From JBIOJM01 sp044450785 (GTDB taxonomy: Bacteria; Planctomycetota; Planctomycetia; Isosphaerales; Isosphaeraceae): 11,265 bases of DNA. Positions 1 through 6,324 of this stretch are shown one piece after another (the first letter of the stretch is position 1; each line of letters starts with the position of its first letter). A program made the position numbers and the translations under genes. The stretch spans positions 1-11,265 of the forward strand of contig JBIOJM010000336.1 in the NCBI GenBank assembly GCA_044450785.1, given 5' to 3'. The notes under the pieces are model-generated. The model did no database searches, had not been told where the DNA came from, and saw only the letters and a program-made list of their open reading frames with translations.

Positions 1-41
1 CAATTCAGGATGCAAACGATCGGACTGCAATCGGTGTAGCG

Positions 42-413
42 ATGGAATGGCCAGTGTTGGGAAAGACGTTTCCTGACTCAATCAATAAACTCAGATGGCG
101 ATTCAATTCGATGGGGATCCGTCATAAGTGGCACAAGGAGATCGGCGACCGCGACAACGACTTCTTCTTCGTGCTCGGTCGAATCGACCGCCGATTCGCG
201 AGCGACCTTCAAGTCCAACGGGCTTCGGAAGAAGCACGCGTCTTCCTCGCTGGCATTGAGAATGGCACGAGGGTCCAAGTTTTTAGGGATACGCTTCAGA
301 TCGTTGCGTACCTTGATCCGCAATTGCCGCTGGAGACGTCATGCGCCTATCGCGTAACAGACCCGCGACTGCGGCCTGAGGATCTTTTGGATTTATGCGA
401 GCCGCTCGAGTAG
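42..413 (+). CDS. Hypothetical protein, possibly 5'-truncated by the window edge
   Basis: The product from the first ATG is 123 residues. I do not recognise the family. It is soluble, rich in charged and aromatic residues, has no membrane segment or signal peptide, and shows no catalytic motif that I can name. The frame is open all the way to base 3 of the window, so the true start may lie outside; the ATG at 42 has no Shine-Dalgarno in front of it. Codon third positions are less GC-biased than in the genes further right, but codon use still looks like a real gene, and the opposite-strand reading is shorter. The next gene starts 117 bp downstream on the same strand, so the two could be co-transcribed. 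Existence as a gene is likely but not certain; no function is offered. Confidence 0.45.
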   Translation: MEWPVLGKTFPDSINKLRWRFNSMGIRHKWHKEIGDRDNDFFFVLGRIDRRFASDLQVQRASEEARVFLAGIENGTRVQVFRDTLQIVAYLDPQLPLETSCAYRVTDPRLRPEDLLDLCEPLE

Positions 414-530
414 CTTCACTGGAACCGTGGGCGTCGTGTTCGAGAAGGCAAGCGTGTGCCGAATCGGCGGAAAGTCGTATGGCCTGCCTTCAATCGGTGT
501 TCAAAAAGCCCGCCACCTCAGGAATCCGCT

Positions 531-1115
531 ATGAAAACGCCGGTCGTTATCGCTGTGGTTGGTCTTCCGGGTGCCGGGAAAACCGAAGCGTCGGCACGCT
601 TTGTGAAGCACCAGTTTGTCCGGGTCGGATTTAATGACCTCTTCTACGAGGAATTCGACCGGTGGGGACTTGAACGCGATGAAAACAATGAGCAGCTTGT
701 GCGCGACGGGATGCGAAAAAAATATGGTGTTACCGTTTTGGCGGAACGCGCCCTTCCCATCATTGAACAGTCAGTCCAAGGTGGGAAACATGTCCTCATC
801 GAAAGTCTCTATGCATGGTTGGAGTATAAGTTACTCAAAGAGCGGCTCCGTGAGCGCTTCCAGGTGCTGGCGATTTACGCGCCGCCGGCTCTCCGATACG
901 CGAGACTTACCGTCCGACCAGAACGCCCTTACAACGTGGAGCTGGCACGTTCTCGTGACTGCGCGCAAATCGAATCGTTGCAGCAAGCCGGCCCCATAGC
1001 GATGGCCGATTGGACGATTCAAAATACCGGCACGAAGGAAGAGCTACTTGCGGCGGTGGATGCATTTATCCAAGACGTCTTGGAGCAGAATGTCCAGGTC
1101 GATCAGGCACAATAG
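531..1115 (+). CDS. P-loop nucleotide kinase, UPF0200/dephospho-CoA-kinase-like
   Basis: This 194-residue cytoplasmic protein has a Walker A motif GLPGAGKT at residues 11-18, right after a hydrophobic beta strand (VVIAVVG). Later parts fit the UPF0200/dephospho-CoA-kinase-like group: a strand with a hydrophobic-plus-acidic pattern (HVLIES), an IYAPP segment followed by an arginine-rich lid region, an RSRD element, then GPIAMADWTIQNTGT, where this group has an 'IA.AD..I.N.GT' pattern. It probably transfers phosphate from ATP to a small molecule or nucleotide; the substrate cannot be told from sequence. I chose the ATG at 531 because AGGAA lies at 520-524 with a 6-nt spacer and because it puts the P-loop at the usual place; the longer frame from 456 has no such signal. 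The last 13 bp overlap the convergent acyltransferase gene, leaving no room for a terminator. Confidence 0.8.
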   Translation: MKTPVVIAVVGLPGAGKTEASARFVKHQFVRVGFNDLFYEEFDRWGLERDENNEQLVRDGMRKKYGVTVLAERALPIIEQSVQGGKHVLIESLYAWLEYKLLKERLRERFQVLAIYAPPALRYARLTVRPERPYNVELARSRDCAQIESLQQAGPIAMADWTIQNTGTKEELLAAVDAFIQDVLEQNVQVDQAQ

Positions 1116-2215
1116 GATTTTGTCCCATTCTTGTTAGGCGGCGAGGGTAGGAGTGAGGAACATGGCGCAAGTCGAGTACAAGATCTTCTCGAAGATGTCA
1201 AAGACGACCGGGGGCGGTCAATCGACTCTCCGAGCGTCCTGAGCACCCATCCGCCGACGTCGCGGTGGAGGTCGACGACCCGATCAAGGGCGTGGATGAA
1301 GATGGGCGCGGTCAAGAGCACGAAGCCGAGCGTGGTCGCAATGGCCAGCGGCCTGGGAACGCGACGGCCGACGACGGCATGAAAAGTCCGGCCGAGCCGG
1401 AACCCGGCGATTGCGCCCAGTCCGTGAAGGACGAAGAACGTGAGTTGCCAGCCAAACAGATCGGGAGCGAAGGGCAGGAAGAAGTACTCGTGCACCAGCC
1501 CGCTGAAGACAAAGACAGCCAGGATGCCGAGCGCCGGCCGGCGCCGCCGGGCGATCGGCTCGAAGATGTGTCGCTTGAGCCAGCGGTGGATCCACACGTT
1601 GTACCGACTCCAGAAATCAAGGACGGAGTGGGCCAGGATGGGATAGCGAAATCCGTCGAATACGCGGTAGCCGGCCAGGGCGAACGCCGCGACCAGGAGA
1701 TTGTTGGCGCCCCCGGCCAGCAGGTAGATCTCCAGCGACTTGAACGAGCCGTCGAGCAAGAACCCCCGGTCCGGGACCATCAGCGTCTGACCGAGAGCGG
1801 CCAGCGCAAGACCGCCCGCCAGGCCGGCGAGTCCCGCTGCGCCGCGGTGGATCACATCCCCGATCCGTTCCCTCAGCCTCGGGAGCCGGATTCCCACGTC
1901 CTCGATCTCGAGCGCGGGCCAGACCGTCAGCACGAGCCAGATGCGGATGAGATCGCCTTCCAGCCGGGGGCGGGCAAGCCAATCGATCACCCGGATCATC
2001 ACGATCCCACCGAGGATCCCGACCAACCAGGTCACCGCCGGAGACGCGAGACCAGACACGACCCATGGTGCAGCCAGCGGCTCGAGGCAGAGGAGTGTCG
2101 CACATAAACCCCACGGCCCAGGCGGGATTCGCCCGCGCACGCGGACCAGAGCTGGCGCGAACAGCGCGGGCATTCCCAGCGACGCCAGGATCGTTACGAG
2201 TCGGGCCGTTATCAT
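1103..2215 (-). CDS. MBOAT-family acyltransferase, wax-synthase-like integral membrane protein
   Basis: This 370-residue protein is a multi-pass membrane protein with hydrophobic stretches near residues 4-24, 36-76, 92-101, 125-146, 162-183, 227-248, 255-274 and 288-310. Two blocks mark it as MBOAT of the plant wax-synthase-like type. One is FWSRYNVWIHRWL (201-213), equivalent to the 'DFW..RWH' block. The other is FSGLVHEYFF (237-246), whose buried His242 is the expected catalytic residue. Such enzymes move a fatty acyl group from a thioester to a lipid or alcohol hydroxyl in the membrane; the acceptor is unknown. ATG 2213-2215 has a purine-rich GGAAATGAGG just upstream. The C-terminus after about residue 330 changes to a Ser/Arg/Pro-rich tail that is unlike the rest and lies antisense to a possible gene remnant, so the native end may have been nearer residue 330. 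The gene is divergent from the GNAT gene. Confidence 0.83.
   Translation of the reverse strand: MITARLVTILASLGMPALFAPALVRVRGRIPPGPWGLCATLLCLEPLAAPWVVSGLASPAVTWLVGILGGIVMIRVIDWLARPRLEGDLIRIWLVLTVWPALEIEDVGIRLPRLRERIGDVIHRGAAGLAGLAGGLALAALGQTLMVPDRGFLLDGSFKSLEIYLLAGGANNLLVAAFALAGYRVFDGFRYPILAHSVLDFWSRYNVWIHRWLKRHIFEPIARRRRPALGILAVFVFSGLVHEYFFLPFAPDLFGWQLTFFVLHGLGAIAGFRLGRTFHAVVGRRVPRPLAIATTLGFVLLTAPIFIHALDRVVDLHRDVGGWVLRTLGESIDRPRSSLTSSRRSCTRLAPCSSLLPSPPNKNGTKSYCA
1162..1242 (+). other. Small ORF with strong RBS, possible gene remnant
   Basis: A 26-codon frame begins MAQVEYKIFSK and stops at TGA 1240-1242. It is preceded by AGGAG (1149-1153) at 8 nt from the ATG, one of the best ribosome binding sites in the window. 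The peptide looks like the beginning of an ordinary protein rather than random antisense. It lies opposite residues 325-352 of the acyltransferase, where that protein turns into a Ser/Arg/Pro-rich tail. It may be the leftover 5' end of a gene that was cut off by an insertion or deletion, or simply chance. I do not recognise the family. Confidence 0.2.
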
Positions 2216-2275
2216 GCCGGTTCCGCCTCATTTCCTTTCGGTCGGATTCGTCGCGAGTCGGCGATCTCCGCACCG

Positions 2276-2281
2276 ATTATA
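2276..2281 (-). promoter_or_regulatory. Candidate -10 box for the acyltransferase gene
   Basis: Reading the minus strand there is a perfect TATAAT about 60 bp before the start codon of the acyltransferase. No convincing -35 hexamer is visible at 16-18 bp spacing (the sequence there is GC-rich), so it may depend on an activator or be a chance match. The local AT content is clearly higher than in the surrounding coding DNA. Confidence 0.35.
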
Positions 2282-2376
2282 GTCCGGGCAAAAGGCGCCC
2301 GCCGCTCATCTCCGATAACTCTCGAAGAGAAGTGGGAGACTGATTCGACAGGCGGCGCGGGTGTTGATCCGTCCGG

Positions 2377-2406
2377 TTGACCCTCGAATGAGGGCCATCC
2401 TATAAT
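2377..2406 (+). promoter_or_regulatory. Sigma-70-type promoter for the GNAT gene
   Basis: TTGACC (2377-2382) and a perfect TATAAT (2401-2406) are separated by 18 bp. The predicted transcription start is near 2413. This leaves a leader of roughly 65 nt to the ATG at 2478, or about 23 nt to an alternative TTG at 2436. It is the only near-consensus housekeeping promoter I can see in the window. Confidence 0.6.
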
Positions 2407-2477
2407 GCCTCACGACGGCAGAGGGGGCACTTTCCTTGCGGTGGATCGGAATAACACGTGCGGGTCGTGACCACGCC

Positions 2478-3008
2478 ATGGCCACCACGTACTACAAGCG
2501 GTTTCGCATGGAGATCGACCTGGACGGTGCGATCAAGGCGTCGCTGTTGCCTCGCCGCTTCGCCTGGGTACCGTGGGACGAGTCGCTGCTGGACCTGCAC
2601 GCGGAGGTGAAGTATCTGAGTTTCCTCGGCGAGGTCGATGCCTACGTGTTCCCTTGCCTGGGCGATCGGTTCGGTTGCCGGCGTTTGATGTGTGAAATCC
2701 GGCGTAAGCCGGGATTCCTGCCCGGCGCGACCTGGCTGATCGCCTGCTCCGATGGGTATGTCGGTACAGTCCAGGGGGTCATGGATCAAGGTCCGATCGG
2801 GGCGATCCAGAACGTCGGAGTGATCCGCACCTTCCGGGGACTGGGACTGGGCCAAGCCCTCGTCCGGCGTGCGCTGGCCGGATTCTCCCAGGCGGGCCTG
2901 CGCCGGGCGTATCTCGAGGTGACCGCAGAGAACGGAGCCGCCGTGCAACTGTATCGTAATGTCGGGTTCCGACGGGCCAAGACGCTCTACAAGGCCGTTG
3001 ACGCATAA
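2478..3008 (+). CDS. GNAT-family N-acetyltransferase
   Basis: This 176-residue cytoplasmic protein has a C-terminal GNAT fold. Motif A is NVGVIRTFRGLGLGQALV at about 112-129, with the R-x-x-G-x-G/A acetyl-CoA pyrophosphate loop RGLGLG (120-125). Motif B is ENGAAVQLYRNVGF (151-164), with the usual Asn and Tyr. It should transfer an acetyl group from acetyl-CoA to an amine. The N-terminal half (YYKRFRMEIDL onward) is presumably the substrate-binding part and gives no clue to the substrate. The start is debatable. ATG 2478 gives a natural beginning, but TTG 2436 is 8 nt after GAGGGGG (2421-2427) and would add 14 residues. I keep the ATG. The gene sits directly under the promoter at 2377-2406 and is followed by 340 bp of non-coding DNA, so it is probably transcribed alone. 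Confidence 0.85.
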   Translation: MATTYYKRFRMEIDLDGAIKASLLPRRFAWVPWDESLLDLHAEVKYLSFLGEVDAYVFPCLGDRFGCRRLMCEIRRKPGFLPGATWLIACSDGYVGTVQGVMDQGPIGAIQNVGVIRTFRGLGLGQALVRRALAGFSQAGLRRAYLEVTAENGAAVQLYRNVGFRRAKTLYKAVDA

Positions 3009-3348
3009 AAAGGCCGGACCGGCGGCATCAAGGTGAATCTGACGATTCAGGAACCGGCCCGAGCCAGCTTCCCCTCGGGATTGTTCATGGGGCCGACACT
3101 CTTGTCCTGTCGGCGGCCTTTCGCCTGGAGAAGCGAGCGCGAAGCTTGGAATTCTTGCGCGCGGAAAACGATCACAATTTCCAATCGCTCTTCAACGATG
3201 CCGGACCATTCTGGTAGGCTCTTTGGATCGTGATCGGGATTCGGTAGGCCGGGAGGCAACGGGTGCGGGCCGCGACAACGGTTGTGCGTCCCGGCGGAAT
3301 CAGCACGCGATAACGGCGAGAAGCCGACACTCTGCGCATGAGGTGGCC
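3009..3348. other. Intergenic stretch without a supported gene
   Basis: This 340-bp stretch separates the GNAT gene from the M16 cluster. Both strands hold short frames (66 codons plus, 106 codons minus) with no recognisable motif, no ribosome binding site and no clear codon bias. The only structure seen is a short hairpin at 3092-3114. A promoter for the M16 cluster should be here, but I find no good -35/-10 pair. Confidence 0.5.
3092..3114 (+). terminator. Weak candidate terminator hairpin after the GNAT gene
   Basis: GCCGACA (3092-3098) pairs perfectly with TGTCGGC (3108-3114) around a 9-nt loop, followed by GGCCTTTCG, which has only a short T run. The stem is modest and the U tract is poor, so it is a weak intrinsic terminator at best. 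Confidence 0.2.
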
Positions 3349-4614
3349 GTGTCCGTCGCAACGTCATCGTCGATTGAACGACACCTATTTTCGAATGGGC
3401 TGGTGCTGCTGGCCGAGACGATGCCGGGCGTCCAGTCGGCGGCGTTCACATTGCTCTTGCCGGCGGGGTCGGCCTACGAGGGGGCCGATGGTCTGGATCT
3501 GAAGGGGGGCGCGGCAACGATGGCGGCGGAGTGGATCACGCGCGGGGCGGGCCCGCGTGACAGCCGCGCGCTGCTCACCGCGCTGGACACCCTCGGGGTC
3601 AGCCATGCAGAGAGCGCCCAGACGCTTCACACGTCTCTGGCCGGGGCGACGCTGGGCCGCAACCTGGAACCGGCCCTTGAAATCTTCGCCGACATGGCGC
3701 GCCGCCCCCACCTGGATGAGGACGAGATCGAGCCGATCCGGGCACTCTGTTCGCAGAACTTGCGGAGCCTCGAGGACGACCCGGGCACGAAGGTCATCTA
3801 TGAGCTGCGGCGCCGCCATTTCCCCGATCCCTGGGGGCGACCGTCGCCGGGGACGTCCGAGGGAGTCAGCTCGCTCACGTCGGAAGAGCTGCGCCGATTT
3901 CTCAAGAAGACGTACCGTCCCAACGGTGCGATCCTGGGCGTCGCCGGAGCGATCGACTGGCCTCGGCTCCGCGACACCATCGAGCGGCTGTTCGGCTCAT
4001 GGGCGGAGCAGCCGGAGCCGCGGGTGGCGGAACGGCCCGGCGGGCCGCACCGCGACCATATCCTGCGAGAGACGCAGCAGATTCAGATCGCGCTGGCCTA
4101 TCCCGCGGCGACCGTCGCTAGCCCCGACTACTACCGGGCGCGCGCGGCCGCCGCGATCCTGGGTGGTTTTTCCTCGGCCCGCCTCTTCACGGAAGTCCGC
4201 GAAAAGCGCGGCTTGTGTTACTCCGTTTACGCCACCTATGAAGGCCAGCTCGATCGGGCGGCCATGCTTTGTTACGCAGGAACCTCGGCGGACCGGGCGC
4301 AGCAAACGCTGGACGTGATGCTGGCCGAGATCGAGCGACTGGGCCGCGGCGGGGTTTCCCTCGACGAGCTGGAGACGATGCGAGCGGGCCTGAAGAGCTC
4401 GCTGATCATGGCCCAGGAATCCAGCATGAGCCGTTCGGGCTCGCTCGCCTCCGACTGGTTCTTCCTGGGAAGGGTCCGCCCGATCGAGGAGATCGCGGCC
4501 GAGCTGGATGCACTGACGCCCCAGGCCGTCTCCGACTATGCCACGTGCTTCCTTGAACCCCGCGAGTTGACGATCCTGACCCTCGGGCCGAGTGCGCTCA
4601 GGATGCCTGAATAG
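3349..4614 (+). CDS. M16 peptidase-like protein, non-catalytic R/Y subunit
   Basis: This 421-residue soluble protein has two M16 (pitrilysin/MPP-like) halves. It starts with the typical ERHLFSNGLVLLAE strand and has the M16 C-terminal block SSARLFTEVREKRGLCYSVYATY. In that block R287 and Y291 are the R/Y pair that binds substrate in M16B enzymes. The zinc motif HxxEH is missing: the equivalent place (around residues 57-62) reads TMAAEW. So this subunit cannot hold zinc itself and should work with the HxxEH protein encoded just downstream. The arrangement is known from heterodimeric M16B pairs such as Sph2681/Sph2682. GTG 3349 is chosen because GAGG (3340-3343) precedes it and because it gives a length close to the partner (412). 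The frame is open further up to 3223, but that part is not M16-like. No signal peptide is seen. Its TAG stop overlaps the left inverted repeat of the S23 cassette. Confidence 0.88.
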   Translation: MSVATSSSIERHLFSNGLVLLAETMPGVQSAAFTLLLPAGSAYEGADGLDLKGGAATMAAEWITRGAGPRDSRALLTALDTLGVSHAESAQTLHTSLAGATLGRNLEPALEIFADMARRPHLDEDEIEPIRALCSQNLRSLEDDPGTKVIYELRRRHFPDPWGRPSPGTSEGVSSLTSEELRRFLKKTYRPNGAILGVAGAIDWPRLRDTIERLFGSWAEQPEPRVAERPGGPHRDHILRETQQIQIALAYPAATVASPDYYRARAAAAILGGFSSARLFTEVREKRGLCYSVYATYEGQLDRAAMLCYAGTSADRAQQTLDVMLAEIERLGRGGVSLDELETMRAGLKSSLIMAQESSMSRSGSLASDWFFLGRVRPIEEIAAELDALTPQAVSDYATCFLEPRELTILTLGPSALRMPE

Positions 4615-4643
4615 TTTTCAGTTTTCAGTTTTCAGTTTTCAGT
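4613..4643 (+). repeat. Left inverted repeat, four AGTTTTC heptamers plus AGT
   Basis: Four perfect tandem copies of AGTTTTC (4613-4619, 4620-4626, 4627-4633, 4634-4640) are followed by AGT; a further degenerate unit AGTTTCT continues to 4647. The first two bases are the last two of the stop codon TAG of the upstream M16 gene. The 31 nt are the exact reverse complement of 5048-5078. Confidence 0.95.
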
Positions 4644-4674
4644 TTCTGGATTTCCGTGATCGGCGAGGGACACG

Positions 4675-5031
4675 ATGTACCACACATTCGAGGAACGGGA
4701 GGTCTGGAAGAAGGGTTGCCAACTTGCGGTCGTCGTGTACGAATCTCTGCGAGAATCTCGTGAGTTCGCATTGCGGGACCAGATGCAGCGAGCGGCTGTA
4801 TCCATTCCGTCCAACATTGCGGAAGGAGCCGAACGAGGCGGCAAGGATTTCGAAAGATTCCTTCGCATTGCGCGCGGATCAGCCGCGGAACTTCGCACGC
4901 AGGTTTACATCGCCAAGAAGATCGGCCTATTGCCTGACGAGAGGTTCTCCCATTTGATCTCCGAACTGAAGGAAATATCGAGAATGCTCACGGGCCTCGC
5001 CCACTCGCTAACCCGTAAACCCGAGAGTTGA
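4675..5031 (+). CDS. Four-helix bundle protein, S23 / 23S rRNA intervening-sequence family
   Basis: This 118-residue protein belongs clearly to the S23/IVP family (PF05635, TIGR02436). It opens with TFEEREVWKKG (the 'FeeLevWk.a' helix), followed by LRDQMQRAAVSIPSNIAEGAERG (about 33-55), the most conserved block of the family. Next come DFERFLRIARGSAAELRTQ (about 58-76) and a final amphipathic helix. The proteins form four-helix bundles that assemble into higher oligomers; their biochemical role is unknown, though RNA or nucleic-acid binding is suspected. ATG 4675 has GAGGGA at 4665-4670. Length is normal for the family, and the frame is intact, so the gene is probably expressed. It is the only gene of the inverted-repeat cassette and sits in the same direction as the M16 genes, so it is probably read on the same mRNA. 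The related DGR protein Avd was considered, but no reverse transcriptase is present. Confidence 0.92.
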   Translation: MYHTFEEREVWKKGCQLAVVVYESLRESREFALRDQMQRAAVSIPSNIAEGAERGGKDFERFLRIARGSAAELRTQVYIAKKIGLLPDERFSHLISELKEISRMLTGLAHSLTRKPES

Positions 5032-5047
5032 ACACGGAATATTACTT

Positions 5048-5078
5048 ACTGAAAACTGAAAACTGAAAACTGAAAACT
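5048..5078 (-). repeat. Right inverted repeat, ACT plus four GAAAACT heptamers
   Basis: ACT is followed by four perfect GAAAACT units (5051-5057, 5058-5064, 5065-5071, 5072-5078). The whole is the reverse complement of the left arm without a mismatch; the bases just outside and inside no longer match, so the arm is exactly 31 bp. It ends 3 nt before the ATG of the next gene and thus occupies the place where its ribosome binding site should be. Confidence 0.95.
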
Positions 5079-5081
5079 CTC

Positions 5082-6320
5082 ATGCAATTTCAACAAACGA
5101 CGCTCGACAACGGGCTCGAGATCATCGCCGAGTTGAACGACCGGGCGCTGTCGGTCGCCGCGGGATTCCTGGTCAAGACGGGGAGCCGCGACGAGTCGAG
5201 CGAGCTGGCGGGCGTCTCGCACTTCCTCGAGCACATGACGTTCAAGGGGACAGCGCGGCGCGATGCGGTGGCCGTCAACCGCGACTTCGACCAGGTGGGA
5301 GCCAAGCACAACGCGCAGACGTCTGAGGAAGACACGTTCTACCACGTCACCTGCCTGCCCGAGTACCTGCCGCCGGCCTTCGACGTGCTGGCCGACATCC
5401 TGCGTCCGAGCCTGCGGGGCGAGGATTTCGAGACCGAGAAGCAAGTCATCATCGAAGAGATCCGGATGTACCTGGACAACCCGATGTCCGTTGCCTACGA
5501 GGCAGCCAAGACCGCCCACTACGGGTCGCACCCGCTGGGCAACAGCATCCTGGGCACGATCCAGTCGATCACCGCGCTCGAGGCGGACCAGATGCGTGAC
5601 TATTTCGCGAGGCGGTACAGCCCGTCCAACATCGTGCTGGCTTTCGCCGGTAAGGCGGAATGGGGCGCGCTGGTTGATCTGGCGAAGGCCCACTGCGCAG
5701 GCTGGCAGGGCGGGACGGCGACACGGGAGGCAGTCCCGCATCACGGCACGGGCTCATTCCGGGCGATCCTGCGCGCGGACGACCAGCAGCAGACGGTGGT
5801 GGCGGTCTGCGACGGGCCCCCACTGGAGAGCCCCGACCGCTACGCGGCGCACCTGCTGGCGACCATCCTGGGCGACCACACCGGCTCGCGGCTCTACTGG
5901 ACACTGATCGACCCCGGCCTGGCCGACGGCGCCGAGCTCTCGTACCAAGACTACAACCAGGCGGGCGCGTTCTTCACCTTCCTGAGCTGCGAGCCGGACT
6001 CGACCCAGGCCAATCTCGGCCGGATCGCCGAGGTGTACAAAACGGCGATCGCCCAGGGGCTGACCGAGCAGGAGCTGAACCAGGCGAAGAACAAGGTGCT
6101 CTCCCGCTCGGTCCTCAGGAGCGAGCGCCCGATGGGACGCCTTGCATCGCTCGGATTCCACTGGATGTACCGCCACGCCTATATTCCCCTCGAAGAGGAG
6201 CTCGAGGCGTTCAACAGCGTCACGCTGGATCACCTGCGCCGACTGCTGCTCGAATGGCCGCTCTGGCCGCTGACGGTCGTTTCGGTCGGCCCGACGACCG
6301 ACTTGCACGCGACGAAATAA
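5082..6320 (+). CDS. M16 family zinc metallopeptidase, catalytic subunit
   Basis: This 412-residue cytoplasmic protein has the inverted zinc motif HFLEH at residues 47-51 (H47 and H51 bind zinc, E50 is the catalytic base) in the context SHFLEHMTFKGT. The third ligand is one of E125/E126 in QVIIEEIRMYLDNP. The C-terminal half keeps the fold (SRLYWTLIDPGLADGAEL), but the R..GL.Y substrate-binding pair of M16B enzymes is absent: the corresponding stretch, starting near D277, reads DPGLAD. It therefore complements the upstream subunit, which has R/Y but no zinc site, and the two should form one active heterodimer that degrades or trims peptides. The ATG at 5082 follows the right arm of the cassette with only CTC between, and there is no Shine-Dalgarno; the natural leader was probably displaced. 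The stop codon is 4 nt before the threonine synthase start. Confidence 0.92.
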   Translation: MQFQQTTLDNGLEIIAELNDRALSVAAGFLVKTGSRDESSELAGVSHFLEHMTFKGTARRDAVAVNRDFDQVGAKHNAQTSEEDTFYHVTCLPEYLPPAFDVLADILRPSLRGEDFETEKQVIIEEIRMYLDNPMSVAYEAAKTAHYGSHPLGNSILGTIQSITALEADQMRDYFARRYSPSNIVLAFAGKAEWGALVDLAKAHCAGWQGGTATREAVPHHGTGSFRAILRADDQQQTVVAVCDGPPLESPDRYAAHLLATILGDHTGSRLYWTLIDPGLADGAELSYQDYNQAGAFFTFLSCEPDSTQANLGRIAEVYKTAIAQGLTEQELNQAKNKVLSRSVLRSERPMGRLASLGFHWMYRHAYIPLEEELEAFNSVTLDHLRRLLLEWPLWPLTVVSVGPTTDLHATK

Positions 6321-6324
6321 CCAC

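Larger units (their letters stand above)
4613..5078. mobile_element. S23/four-helix-bundle cassette bounded by a 31-bp perfect inverted repeat
   Basis: This is a 466-bp unit inserted between two functionally paired M16 genes. It consists of a left inverted repeat (4613-4643), a leader with a ribosome binding site, one gene (four-helix bundle protein) and a right inverted repeat (5048-5078). The cassette has visibly less GC-biased codons than the genes on both sides. There is no transposase, recombinase or reverse transcriptase, so any movement would need help in trans. The family of its only protein is known from intervening sequences within 23S rRNA genes (Leptospira, Coxiella), where the insert ends are also complementary and are cut by RNase III. 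Calling it mobile is inference from the boundary structure and its position in an operon. Confidence 0.5.

Noticed and set aside
1265..2107. 280-codon plus-strand frame opposite the acyltransferase
   Set aside because: Composition is typical of antisense reading (rich in Asp, Glu, Arg, Pro), no motif; the minus strand codes a clear membrane protein.
3002..3022. GCCGGACCGGC after the GNAT stop codon as terminator
   Set aside because: The symmetric halves leave a one-base loop, which cannot form a hairpin, and no T run follows.
3047..3367. 106-codon minus-strand frame between GNAT and M16 genes
   Set aside because: Part of it looks somewhat protein-like, but there is no Shine-Dalgarno, no known motif, and it runs into the M16 start region. 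Not enough to call a gene.
4675..5031. Intervening sequence inside a 23S rRNA gene, the classic place of this protein family
   Set aside because: The flanks are clearly protein-coding M16 genes; no rRNA sequence is present.
4613..5078. Diversity-generating retroelement, because S23-type proteins resemble the DGR accessory protein Avd
   Set aside because: No reverse transcriptase, no template/variable repeat pair, and the repeats are inverted heptamers.
4613..5078. CRISPR array from evenly spaced short repeats
   Set aside because: Units are 7-bp tandem copies without spacers; no cas genes in the window.
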